Program-made: the position numbers and the translations under genes
Shown here: in pieces, positions 45,800 to 59,500 of the stretch
Layout: every line of letters begins with the position of its first letter
Numbering within the stretch: position 1 is the stretch's first letter
Assembly (NCBI RefSeq): GCF_964340395.1
Contig: NC_135551.1
Location: 7,608,879-7,672,878, forward strand
DNA: 64,000 nt
Direction: 5' to 3'
From: Glandiceps talaboti
Lineage: Eukaryota; Hemichordata; Enteropneusta; Spengelidae
Notes under the pieces: model-generated
Databases searched by the model: none
Told to the model about the DNA's origin: nothing
Seen by the model: only the letters and a program-made list of their open reading frames with translations

Positions 45800-46488
45800 C
45801 AGGCAAGGTAGCAATTACATAATGTGCCCCCTGGTGTTTATTGCTGATGTTACCTCTAAGTTTTAGAGTAACCCACAATGTGTATCACTGTTGAAGTAAG
45901 TGTGGAGACGGACTTGGAAAGCAATGCTGCTGACCTATTAACATCTATATATGAATACTTTCATTTGATAATCCCTAAAAAGACCTGTAAAATTTCAATA
46001 TTTGAATCGGCAAGTAGAAGTAGTAAATCCATGTGTCACACCACCCTAAATATTGCAAACTCTGCAAATTGCAAATAAAAAAGTAAATATAGGCATGGTA
46101 CCGGTATGTATTAATCTTTTAGCCTTAGGACTCATCATCCTGGTTTTAAAATTTAGCAATTATTTCCGAACGGATGATCGCAAGATATGAAAGCCAATAA
46201 CAATTTTCTGGGCTAATATACTATATGCTGCTACAATTATGTATTAGTATTAAATGTACAATTAGAAATTACCATAATCTTTATATGCTAGCTACAAATT
46301 ATTATCATAATTAGGAAGTATTAGCCAATAACTTAAAATAATCCCACACTATGGATTTGTAGAATTTATCACTAGAAAAACTTCCTTTATGACTGCTTCT
46401 TCCAGATTTCATAAAACACCCAGCTGATATTATTTGTTAAGGAATTTAATACTGAACAAATCAATTATTAATTTACGCTGTCTGTCAA
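45800..46488. other. unassigned DNA
   Basis: AT-rich, no gene supported. A 66-codon plus-strand frame (45878-46078) has no motif. Confidence 0.4.
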
Positions 46489-46489
46489 C

Positions 46490-46493
46490 AATT

Positions 46494-46530
<37 letters not shown>

Positions 46531-46677
46531 ACCAACCAACCAACCAATCATAAAATCGATCAATCAACTGAACAACCAACCAGCCAACCAACCAATCAAT
46601 CAATCAATCAACAAATCAATCAATCAATCAACCAACCAACCAACCAACCAACCAACCAACCAATCAATCAATCAACA

Positions 46678-46735
<58 letters not shown>

Positions 46736-46740
46736 CTGAC
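46490..46740. repeat. (CAAT)n / (CAAC)n microsatellite
   Basis: About 250 bp of TCAA and CCAA tetranucleotides. Confidence 0.95.
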
Positions 46741-47083
46741 CAACCTCTTCACCAACTACAAATTAACAACACTTATCAACCCTAAAGTGAAGTATAGCTT
46801 ATCAGTATCCACCAGTCCTGTAGCAGAATCAGTATGTGGCACCCCCTGTTAATACAATCCATGAACAGGGGGTGCTACCCTAATCTGGGTCACCTTTATA
46901 GGACAATCAGTGAACTTGAGATCTGATTGATGATATGCATTGCAATTTATACTTATAATACAGTGTTTGTGATAAATATTTAGATAACATGTTTACCATA
47001 GAGGTTTCACGGTTCACAATATTCATCTCAGTATTAGACCCTATAATATGATCTGTACACACTTCATCTACATTTAGTTACTT

Positions 47084-48812
47084 TCACCTGTACAAAGGAT
47101 ACAGTTCAAGATAAGATGGTACACAGATTGTCTCTTTCTTGAAATCCACAGGATGTTCTAACTTCTTTAACTGTTCTTCATACATGGCTAATGCATTCTT
47201 TGAATTGGCTCCATTGCCCTGCAATAATAATTTGGATAATAATGACGAGTATTTATAATATGCTTTTCTTCCTGAGAGCTCAAGGTGCTCACAATTATTA
47301 TCCCTGGCACAGATCTATATCAGCACAACATCCCTTTATACTTCCTCAACTCCCTGGGGAGCATACCATCCATTGCAGCCTTTATAAGCGCACAGGATTA
47401 AAGCATTCACATTGCAACCTCTATCCTACCAGGTCCATAATTATACAGCTGGGTTGACTGAGGCACATTCGTGGATCAAATCTTGCACATGGACTTAAAC
47501 CATTCAGAAGCAAATGGCAGCAATGAGGCTGGCACCTGCAACCTACAGATTCAAAGCCGTCCTCTTTAACCATTCACCCATCATGACAATCTTGTATTTA
47601 TAAACTGTTACAGGAGTATCTTGGGTCAAATGTGATGATTTTTGTACAACGTCCTAGTTATGCACACTCAGTAGTTTCCAGACATGTTCATCAGACTGTT
47701 CTGGACAAACAACTGACAATCCCTGAGACTGTTTATCTCAGATAGGAAACAGGACTGGTTTGTCAGGGGGAATCAAAGAGGATGGTGGGAGGGGGGGCTA
47801 TAAGAACACCGCAACCATCTCTAAACAGAGACAGGGGAGTAGGACACTTTACCACCTGTTTAGGACAAGATTTTGAAGTCAAGCATGCATAAATATCATG
47901 ACTTCATAGCCATGAAGAAGACCTGTGAACTCACGGTTAAAGCTAATATAGGATTTATCACAGTATTGTGATGCACTACAAAGTTTCAAATTACAAATGT
48001 ACTACTTCCTTTCTTATCTTGATGTAGACAGCAATATCAAAATTTTAAAGACTTCTAACAAGCAGTTCAAATGAATGGTAAAATTTCAAGCGAGCTCTAG
48101 ATCAGTTAGATCTTAAGTTATATCAAGGTAGGTTGTACAACTCTGGTAGCTGATTGGTGGGGATCGATATTCCCTTTTGTGAATTATCATACACACATTA
48201 TACAGACAGTCAGAAGTGATAGCGTTGTCTGATTTACATATTGAGTGATAAATTGTGTCATTTTTTGTAGCTACAATATATCCATCATTAACATAACATA
48301 CCTGAGTGTAATACTTTCCAGTTGGTTTCAATACTTTCATTGAGAAATCTAAGATAAGTCGTAAGAAATCCCACTGTGATCCTGAAAATAAGAAATGATT
48401 ATTGTCAGTCATCAATATATTTACAGAAACAAACTTTTCTCCCAGGTAATAAAAGATGCAAATATAATCGATTTGGCAATTAGCAGTTTTTAAGATGATG
48501 TTAATAACTTAAATGCACAAATTGGCAGACAGACAAATAGATAGACAGACAGACAGACAGACATAAGTTAACATAAACATACATAAAAAGAAAAAAACAA
48601 ATGCAGACATGGACATGCGAAAGAAACAGATTTATGTATATGCCACCAGACAAACAGACAAGTAGAGAGACATAAGAAACAGCAGGCAGACAGGCAGGCA
48701 GACAGACAGAGCATGAGAAAGAGATAGACGGACAGACAACAGACAGACTGAGACAGACGGACAGACAGACAGATAGAGAATGAAAAAGAGAGAAAGACAG
48801 AGAAAGACAGAA

Positions 48813-48853
<41 letters not shown>

Positions 48854-50056
48854 CATGTATAAGATAGACTGGCATGGAATAGTGTAAGAAAGAGAGAATG
48901 AGAGAGAGAGACAGAGAGACAGAGAGAAAGACAGACAGACAGACACATGTATAAGATAGACTGGCATGGAATAGTGTAAAGAAAGTCACCTCTAGGCTCT
49001 GTAGATATGGGTATAGCCGTTAGATCATTGATAACAAAGTCAAATTGTTTGCCTTCCTTCACATACGCTTCTAAAGCAGGAATACAGTCTTCCACTCTGA
49101 CCTGGTGATTGGAATACAAACAAGTAGTGGATCAGATATGATATGACCAACAAGTACTGGCTTGTCTTTTCTGTTAATTGTACTTTGCAAAATACCAGTA
49201 GGTGACTTTGTAGTGAGGTTATACATGTATGTATTTTGAAGTTGACTGTACCATCTATTGGTGATTCCTAACAATACATGGATATTATTCCTCTATATTT
49301 TTCTTTGTTCAGCGGAGGAAAATACATGTGACCTGAGGGGTCTTGTCACTATGAGTCACTAGATGAGTAGTAACAAACCCTTTGGTTATGAGTATTTTCA
49401 GCAGAAAAATATTGGGGGAATAATTATAATTATACCTCCTCAAAGTCATGCATAATTCATTAAAAATCAGCAAAAATTGGTATGGAACGTTATTTCAAGC
49501 ACCAGATAACCAGTGACGTAGACATGGGTTGTCGAGACATAGAATGACCAGGGTGTATAATCCATATTTACTGTTCAAAGACAATAACTCGGCTAGGGCA
49601 CGGTATAGCTAGATGTTATTCCCCACATTTTCTTCATTCAACCAAGGAAAATACGGCTGACCAAAGGGGCCTTTGTCACTACGAGTTGCTAGACAAGTTT
49701 AATATGACATAAAACATGTAAAATATCAAATCAAAAGGACAAATTTTTTCCCAATTCTAAATATTCCCTGTACAGGATAAAACACTTTTTCCAGACTTAC
49801 CAAATAATTGTCTCCCTCTAGCTTATCCATGGAATCATAACATATCCCTCGTAAGTGTTTGATGGCGCCGTCAATAACCAGCTGATCAATGTACACACAA
49901 AGTTAAGAACACTATCTTTGTTTCACTTTTCAATGTTATTTATATAATAATATTACTTGTAAGTTTAGACTTTTCAGGGTATATAGAATTGAATTCTATG
50001 ACCTTTGTTTGTACTTATTGATTAGGACTGTTTTATTCATTACTTTTGCCCTCTTT

Positions 50057-50122
<66 letters not shown>

Positions 50123-50150
50123 GCACATTATTATAAGAACCCAACATTAC

Positions 50151-50221
<71 letters not shown>

Positions 50222-53200
50222 TCAATTTTTGTTCCAAGGATATTTCAATCATAGTAATATATTTGGGATTTTCTTTGAGTACTTCATGTAGAATACCGCC
50301 ATCACCACCACCAAGAATAAGAACTTCTTTATCCTTGTAATCTTCCCGTCCATTTCCTAAGATAGCCTTGGTGTACGGCAAATCACTCTCTGCAAGGTCT
50401 GAATGAATATAAAATAGAACAGTTGGTATTGAATTATAATGACAATGTGATCTAAAGGTACAACCAATCTTAACAGACATCATAACAGCAGGTGGACAGT
50501 TAGATGTAAATGTACATAACTGACAAAGTACTTTCACACCTAAATTTACACATATTGAAGCTAACCTTTTCACACCTCTCTGGTTACTCAACACCTTCAG
50601 TAAATTTGGATCATTCTGTCAGATCCAGTTAGACACTGAAGATGGATAAGTGATTTGTTCAAAACATGTCTGTTTCTCAATCAAAAGTGGAAGAAGAGAA
50701 CGTTTGTATGAATCTAACAGACTGTAGCCTAGCATCCAGCCATGTACGGATTTTGCTCTCACTTTCCCCTTTTCCCTGACATTTTGTTATCGACCTACTG
50801 CTATGGTCAGAAAACAGGCAAAATTCTTATTAGGTTTTTAACTCTTCTTCTTGTTACCATAGAAACATATTTTCTTTACGACCTTCTTATTTGATATACC
50901 ATTAAATTTAGTAGGTTTTCAATAAATACCTCAACATAAAGTCACAGCTGATTGGTACAGACTGCATTGTTTTTATCGTCTGACATTAAAAGGCAATAAA
51001 AATCCACTGCATTAATTACAGAAATATTCAAACACACCAAAATATAGCAATACAGAAACCAAGCTTTCCGCTACCAGCTAACAAACTCGATCTACTCCTG
51101 TTTGATGTGGTAGATTCAAGTGGGTGATAGATACTGATACAGTATATAGGGGTGTATTTGGTGTGTGGATATAATCACCCTGTAATCAAGATAGTGTCAA
51201 CTTTGGAAGTTCCTACAATGGAAACTGTAAGATCATGAAAGTTATCAGAAATGCTACCCAACTGTGGGTATACCTGTAATTAAACCAAAACCCATTCAAT
51301 TAATTTTGTATTTTGTTACCAAGGTTTCGCAATCATTTATATTTGGGTAAATACACCACTTGTATAAACAGGTTGCAACAATAGGTTAGTTTGTGTCTAT
51401 CTTAGTTAGTTGATACCTCGGTTTCCACTGCTGTATGTACTTACTTGGGTCATCATCCAGAATAAGCACGTTACCAAACTGTGGTGAGTGCATGATTTTA
51501 ATATTTTGGTAAGGTGAGTTTTCTTCATATACTGTTTCATCAAAATCATACTCAATAAGACGATTGTCAGCTGTAGGTATGTAGTTATCAATTTTACAAC
51601 CTCGTTGTATTGCTGGAAATCTGATAAAACAGAAACAGTAAAAATACAATAAATTACAATTTTATTAACTCTTTCAGTGCAGACATATACACACAAATAA
51701 CACATAATGCTCCAGCAATTCCCAGTACAAAAATATTTTTAAAAAAACAACAACAAAAACCACCTCTTTCAGTGCCCCATTCAAACCATAGAAATGCCAC
51801 GGGTTATTGAGAAATTGTATATCACAGTAATACGGCGGTAATGGTGGTTGGCAATCTTCCTGAGGGGGAAAAATCCAAAACCATTGTGCCAGAATTGCTT
51901 CATTTTTGTCTTTAGATGTACTTTGATCGGTTTCAGATTCAAAATCAGACAATGAACTCTCGAAATTAGAGCTACACGTAGAACTTAGCGACAGGTCACT
52001 GTCAATACTGCATGACGCCATGCTGGAGTACGCACACAAAATCGACCTTTGACAATTTGAACTTTGCTTGAACTTACTGCGCAAGTCTCATTTCAATGAA
52101 AGTATGACAAAATGAGAACATTTTATAACAAGATCACTGATTGGATATTTTTAATATGATAACAAGATATTATGCAAAATAAGCGAATCAGAATATCCCT
52201 TACAAAATATCTAGAATGGCCCAATGTATCGACCTGTGCCAATTTATATATGAATGGGTTTGCCGATCAATCAGCCTTGGGGCACTGAAAGAATTAATCA
52301 TTTACAGGATATTTAATTCAATATCTGCCAGTAAAAATAATTAAAACAATTAAGTACATAGAAATCTGAAATAATTCTAACTAGTTCATAAAAAAATGCA
52401 CGACTTCAGAACATTTACAAACATATACAGAATAAAAGAAAACTTTCTAAAGTTCACAACCGTCCACCACCACAAGTTCACAACTGACAACAAAGCAACT
52501 CCACCACAAGTTTAAGTTCCAGAATTGTCAATTTTAATAGTGCCACCTCAAGTTCAAGTTCGCAACTGACAACAGAACTCCACCACAAGCTTAAGTTCCA
52601 GAATTGTCAATTTTAATAGTGCCACCCCAAGTTCAAGCTCCACTTGTCTAGTGCCACCACAAGTTCACTACTGGCAACAGAGCAGCGCCACCACATGTTC
52701 AAGTTTACAGTTAACAATAGAGCAGCGCCACCACAAGTTCACACTTGACAAATAAGCAGTGCAGTACAAGTGCACAAGTTCACGACAGTGGGTACAGCAC
52801 CACCACAGGTTCACACTGACAAATGAACAGCGCCACCACAGGTTCACAACTGTCAACTTGGTAGACCACCACATTTATTTTTCCCCTATGGGATTTTAAT
52901 ACATCGTCATCTCTGTAGCATTATAATAATGCCATACACATGGTGAATAGAGTGTTTACGTACCTTTTTGTCTTTTTACAATCCAATAACTTTTTGACCT
53001 TGCTTTCGATGTCCTGTACATGTGTATCCTCTACTTCAGTTTTTTTATCTGTATTACATAGCTGCAAGTCCAGTGTTAGAAGTCCATGGGGATATGCTCT
53101 CATTGTAGCAACTCTACTGACAAACAACATTCACAGACAACAATTTTACCAAAAGGCACTGCACTGAAAATGGAAATAATCTGTCTTGTGGCTACTATAT

Positions 53201-53916
53201 GTGAATTATATTCTTTGTAGAGGTAACCAGGTAAAATGAATTATTTCCCTCCGGTACAAATGTACAAATTACATCTACTAAATTACAGACACTGTATGCC
53301 AACACATTATCGTTTCACTTCATATCATCAAATATAATTTTAATTAATTAGTCCTTAATTGTTTATTTTGATTAATACATGTAAATGCTATCATCTCATG
53401 ACATATCTTTTAATAAACTTTCTATGACATATTAGGTAATTAGTATGTTAATAAGATTCAATGATTCAATTCTTCATGTAATCTACATCCTGAGTGTATA
53501 CAGTCATTATACACTCATCAATTTTATCACCCTTTTTTTTTTTAAATTATAGTAATCTTTATTCGTCCAAATAAATTCAGAAAATTGTTGAATGGTTGCC
53601 AAGGATCAGTGCCCTCCTGTTGAAGAAGCAGGAGGAAACCGGAGTACCCACGGGGAAAACCTGCATTGTTCGGCACGGTCAAACTCAAACTGAGCATCAC
53701 CCTTCTTACATACAGACCTGGTTAAATTTTAATTAAACCCAGCCAATGCTTGGGGGGTTCAAATCCAGACTGTAGTCGTTAGAGGCATACAAGCTAACCT
53801 CTCACTGTCTCAGTTACTGACAACCCTGATATGATTTCAATATAGTGGTACATTATATGTAAAATTTGTAAGTATTCTGTGACAAGTGCTTCAATCACTC
53901 CATCAATCTCAAGTGC

Positions 53917-53950
<34 letters not shown>

Positions 53951-54490
53951 TAACCAATCAATCGAACCAATCAATCAATCAACCAAAGATTATTAAGGTA
54001 CGGCAGTTAGATCCCAAAACACTATTTTGCAAGGCTGGATGATTGATTTGCATTGCAAGGTTGCTTTTATCTCAGAGTTTAAATGAACTGAATTGTTTGC
54101 AAGACTACTGTGATGTGATACTAGACAGACATGTACAAGCTATTGATTGTAATTTACAAAACTGACAGAAAGGTTTACGTTTATCAATAATTCACTGGTG
54201 ACATGTTCAAGGGAAATACTGAAATGTCAGTAGCTATGAATTTTGTATTCTCCATGGATGATAATCCCCATCACAAACCTCACAAAAATACATCAACATT
54301 AGCCAGAAGACTTTGCTATTCAGTGTGACGATGTTGTTTGTCAAAAGCACCATTATGTAATGTCAGATAGCCAAGTCCCTGGGCTACATCAATATCTACT
54401 GACAAGACAAGATTCATTTGTTAACATTTTACAAATCTTTTCATCCTATTTAAAAGGGTATAAGCTGCAGTTCATACTCTTTTTTTTTCT

Positions 54491-54526
<36 letters not shown>

Positions 54527-56548
54527 GGGGGGGGGGGGGGGGAATTTTGCTGGAGATTGAAAGCACACTTGTTGTACACAAACTAGCATATTTAACCATC
54601 ACCAGTTATTGGTAGAACTCAAACCAGGCATTTAGGATTAATAAATTGATGATTCGATGACATAATTTATTTATTACACATATGCTAAAACATCAAGGAC
54701 ACCCCTATTATACTACATGTATAAAGCATGCTAAATCCACTAGAATATGATTTCAGTTCCATTAACGTATACAACATAAATACTATACTAATATTATGGC
54801 TTATGGTTTTATGTATTAAGTATTTTCACTCAAGTATTAAAGCCACATAGCTGTTGTACCCAAGGCAGGCGTAACCAATGTGATTGACAGGTACAAATGG
54901 GGCTTATCGGCCAATCACGAGTCAGTAAATTAAAACCAGTATTATAAATATAAGTATTATACACCAAACTTTTAGTGAAATATAAACCATACCATTTAGT
55001 GGTAGAAAAAAATATACAAAGACACAGGTATGGGAAAAATAGATGGGAGGTTACATAGGACGCCAAGTTTGTAACTCTTTTGCTACACTGTATCAAATTT
55101 ATATTTATTTAAGTGCAGGTCACATGATACTAACTGTAGTCCAATGATGGAACAAGACAAAATGACTTCATTATCTATAATTTATGATTTTCTTTGAAAT
55201 GGCGTACAGCTTGATGTGTAAAGTAAGAGTATTTTTTATTGTATGAAAATACATATCTCTGCTTATAAGTATGACCTAACTAAAGTATGAACTTGTCAAC
55301 ATTGTGGGTCATACATGTACATGTAGCAGGGTATAAATTCCATATATTTTGTTTGAACATGTTAAACTTGTTACATGCATGTGATACAATGCCTGTTGAT
55401 AACAACTAGTAGTAAAACGTTATTCTTGAATTAATACTAGGTATAACAATTGGTCCTGTACACTGTATCGTCACGATTTTATTGTGCTATACCTGACAAA
55501 TATTTCATATTAAATTTATGTATTTGTTGAAATATTCATTCTATTCTCAAATTGATAATCTTTTCACAGAGACATAGTGAAATAATGAATGGAATATGAA
55601 TAATTATAATGAACAGATCGTGGGAGACAGATGACGCCATATTACAGCCTCCAAATCAACTCATCAAAATTACATTCAGTTCTACGATAAACTCTGCCTT
55701 AATTCACATTTGCATACATGCAGCCGTGCAAAACAACTGGTGGGCAGCAGATGACGCCATCCAATTCATTAGAATCACACTCAGTTCTATATTTGCATAG
55801 CTGTACAGTATAAAAATGACTGGCAACAGATGACATCTGACCTATACAAAGTCAGCTCTACTAGATAACATTAAATTAACTGCACAAAACTGATTGGCAA
55901 TTATGACACTATCTAACTCACCAACATCACACTAAGTTACATGTAAGTACATTAAAGTGGTCATATGGATGAGGATCTGGTATTTATTTTGGATTTTTTA
56001 ATTTATAAAACAATTTTATCATGGCTTCCTACTTGAAAAATCAATGTGAAACAACACATCCCAAGTCTGTGTTTGTAACTCAATAAATTGCAAAAGATTA
56101 ATAAATGTGTAAAATGTCTGTTACTGTACGTACATTTTTTTAGCTTTTTGCAATGTATTGAGTTACAATAACAGACACTTCGCCAACATTGTTTTCCATT
56201 GATTTTTCAAGTAGGAAGCCATGATGAAATTGTTTTATAAATCAAAAATCCAAAACAAATACCCAATCCTCATCTATATGGCCATTTTTAAAATTAACAT
56301 TTGCACAGGTGTTCAAAAATGAAGGGTGGCAATTATGACAACACCTAGTACTAACTGGTTAAAATAAAAGTCAGTGCTACGTTAAATCAACATGTGCATA
56401 TAGCTGGATAAAAATTGACAAATTGATTTTATATTAAACTAGTGCATATTTAAAAGCTATTAGTCAATCCTTGCCTACACACACACACACACACACACAC
56501 AGCTAGAAGTCTATTGTAAACTCACCTTCCATCCTTGCCTCCCCCCCC

Positions 56549-56591
<43 letters not shown>

Positions 56592-59500
56592 CTAGAACTA
56601 GTAGAAGTCTAGTCAACTCACCTTCCATCTTTGCCTGCACACACAGCTAACAGTCCATTTTCACCCAAATCTGAAGACCAGAATTCACCATCATATCCGG
56701 CTTCTTTCAATACACTGTGAACATCTTGCAAAGTTGTCTTTTTATTCACTATATGGAAAAAAAATGGAAAAAACAAAAATGTTATTGTTAACGCAGCCAC
56801 ACTATATTTTGATTCTAAAATTTACTTCCCAAATGTTAGTTTTTGGGACTAAATACCAAAGTTCCTGATCATGATATCGACTTTCTTTTTTTTCTTTCTT
56901 TCTTTATTTTTTTTTTTTATTTTTTATTTTTTTTTATTTTTATTTTTTTTATTTTATTTTTTTTTTGGGGGGGGGGTCTTGTAGGCAGAGCCCCCTAGTG
57001 GTGAGAGTCTGGGTAACCGAGACTACATTGTAAAGACATCACAGACAAGGAAGTCCACTGTGATGATATGCAAATCTATGGTGCAGTGCACTTTACAGCT
57101 ACATGTACACATAGTAATTATTCCTGGGTATCAGCCAAGTCTATATAATATTCATATCAAACTTAACATCACAAGTAAAAGCTCCCTTGAGATCATAAAA
57201 CTCCAACCTGATGCAGAAACATATATACATCTACTATAAATTTAATATTTTATGGTTAGACGCCTAAAGCTGCCATATTTAGTACATCATTTCCTTACGG
57301 GCATACAGTATTTCTGTTACACATATATTTGTCAATGCCATATGTTTTTACATCATGTGTGTATTTTATTTATTGTCATTCAGTTTCTATTAAACCACGA
57401 CATAGAATTAAGACATTTATTATTCTTTACAAAAAAATTGCCTACCATCACAAAAATGTTATTTATTGTCATTTTGTTCAAATTCTGACAAGTTAAAAGT
57501 CTGACTCAGTAAATATTTGATCACTTATTGAGATATGTAATAATAGCAAACTGCATGTATTAGCCCTTTTATATTCTTGTTTTAATTCAAGCACTGACAA
57601 CGACCTGTCAGCTTTGACATACAACATGTAGTCACTATAGTTGAAATTTTAATATTACTGCCTTGAGTTGATGTTTGATGCATTGATAACACAGCACATG
57701 TGGCAGCATAACACTCAAAGCATAACATGTACATTTATTCCAACCACATCCACCCCCACCCCTCACCCTCACCCTCACCCTCTCCTTTCACAGAGGTACA
57801 ACTGCAACAATCAAGGTTTTGGCTACTAAGATAGACATAAACTATTGTTGTGACATGTTGATATACATTTGTAAGCTATTGGATGGGACAACATTTTAAT
57901 TTTTACTCACCGTAGGGTGGTGTTTCTAATATTTTACATGTCTGTCAAATCTCTGACAATTGGTTGTCGCAGACAAACAACTGAAGAGATACATGTACTA
58001 ATTAATATTTTTAACATAATACATATATTAACTATATGATATACTAAAAAAGAATACATCATAAAAGTGTGATGAAAGATGAAAAGGTCATCTGTGGAAA
58101 CATTCAGGATATGTTCATAAATTCAATTTCATTTTGCACCAAGAAATACAAGGAGTTCAAAGCTTAATTAACGAAGCCAATTAAGCTGCTATGGTGGATA
58201 CTGGGTGAAAGCTTTGGTGAACTACTAGTATTTCTTGATGCAAAAGGAAATTAAATGAAGGAACATAACAGTGAATTACTGAGACATTTTTGAACCCACG
58301 TCTAGTTTACTCATATTTTGAACATGTTAATGTAAAATGATGACAAATCAGTAAAACAAGAGTACTACAGTGACATTATATTAAACTCAAGGTAAATACA
58401 ATTGGAAGTATACAACTGACACCAGTCCCTTGAGACATTTTTTTTGTCTCAGAATCTTCCAATGTTTTGACTAAAAAATAGTTTAGTTTAGTTTAGTTTA
58501 TTTCAGTAAAACAACAAGATCGACAGTACAGATACATGTATACAAACAAAAACTGGTACACATTGTTGAATTACTTGGATAATCCACAAAGTCAAAGACT
58601 TGTTTCCAGTGGGGACCATACAGTGATTCAAGAAAGTGGCAGGATTAGCAAAAGGTGTTTAACTATATGGAATAGAAAAGAATAAAGGCAAACTAACTAA
58701 TAACGAATAAACTAGCTGGTTTCAGTACCCCTTAGCATACTGGACAGATGTCACTCGACTGCTTTTTTAAAGGCATTTCTTTGTGATATCTGTTATATTG
58801 ATGCTGGTAGATTATTCCAGTCCTTAATGGCATTTAGCATAAAACGTATTAGCAGCCTCACCTGTAACCATTGGCTGATAACTTGTTATTCAGTTCAAAT
58901 TTTGTATAGGAAAATGTGGTCAAACTTGTTTTAAATATTTTTTCCATTTTTAGTGACTCAGGTTGCTATTTCACACGAAAGAACAAAACTGTTTTTACAA
59001 AAATTCTATTTTATAAATAAAGGAGTGAATAATTGCCAAGAGACTTGAGCAAGTCTACAGTTAGCCATAATGTGCATCAATCACGTAACAATTCTAATCC
59101 TTAAGGTTATCCTTAGGTTTGTATTTTATGACTTCAGGGGTATCAGATTTACTACAGCAGTGATGGTTTACATTATCCATGGACTATCACTAATCAGAAA
59201 CAAATGTCAGCCGTAGGAATTGAACCAGCAATGGCATATTCCCTAGACTTCAATTTATAGTTACACTGTCAACAACTGAGTTATGGTGTTATGGTCTTAT
59301 TTTTATAGACAGAACATATTTTATAGAAACTTAACGAAGTGAGAATACATTGTAAACCACTGTTAATATTCTATCAACACCACACCTCATCCAGCGAGAA
59401 AAACAATATAGAATTGTTGTAGCATCTTACATAAAGCAATTATATAAAATCTAATGTCTATATATAGACACACACTTATAATGATAATTTTATATGTCTT

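Noticed and set aside
48501-49119. Long Cys-Leu-Ser-Val-rich frames on the minus strand
   Set aside because: They fuse the real SMS exon 7 to the (AGAC)n intron repeat; only 48990-49101 is coding.
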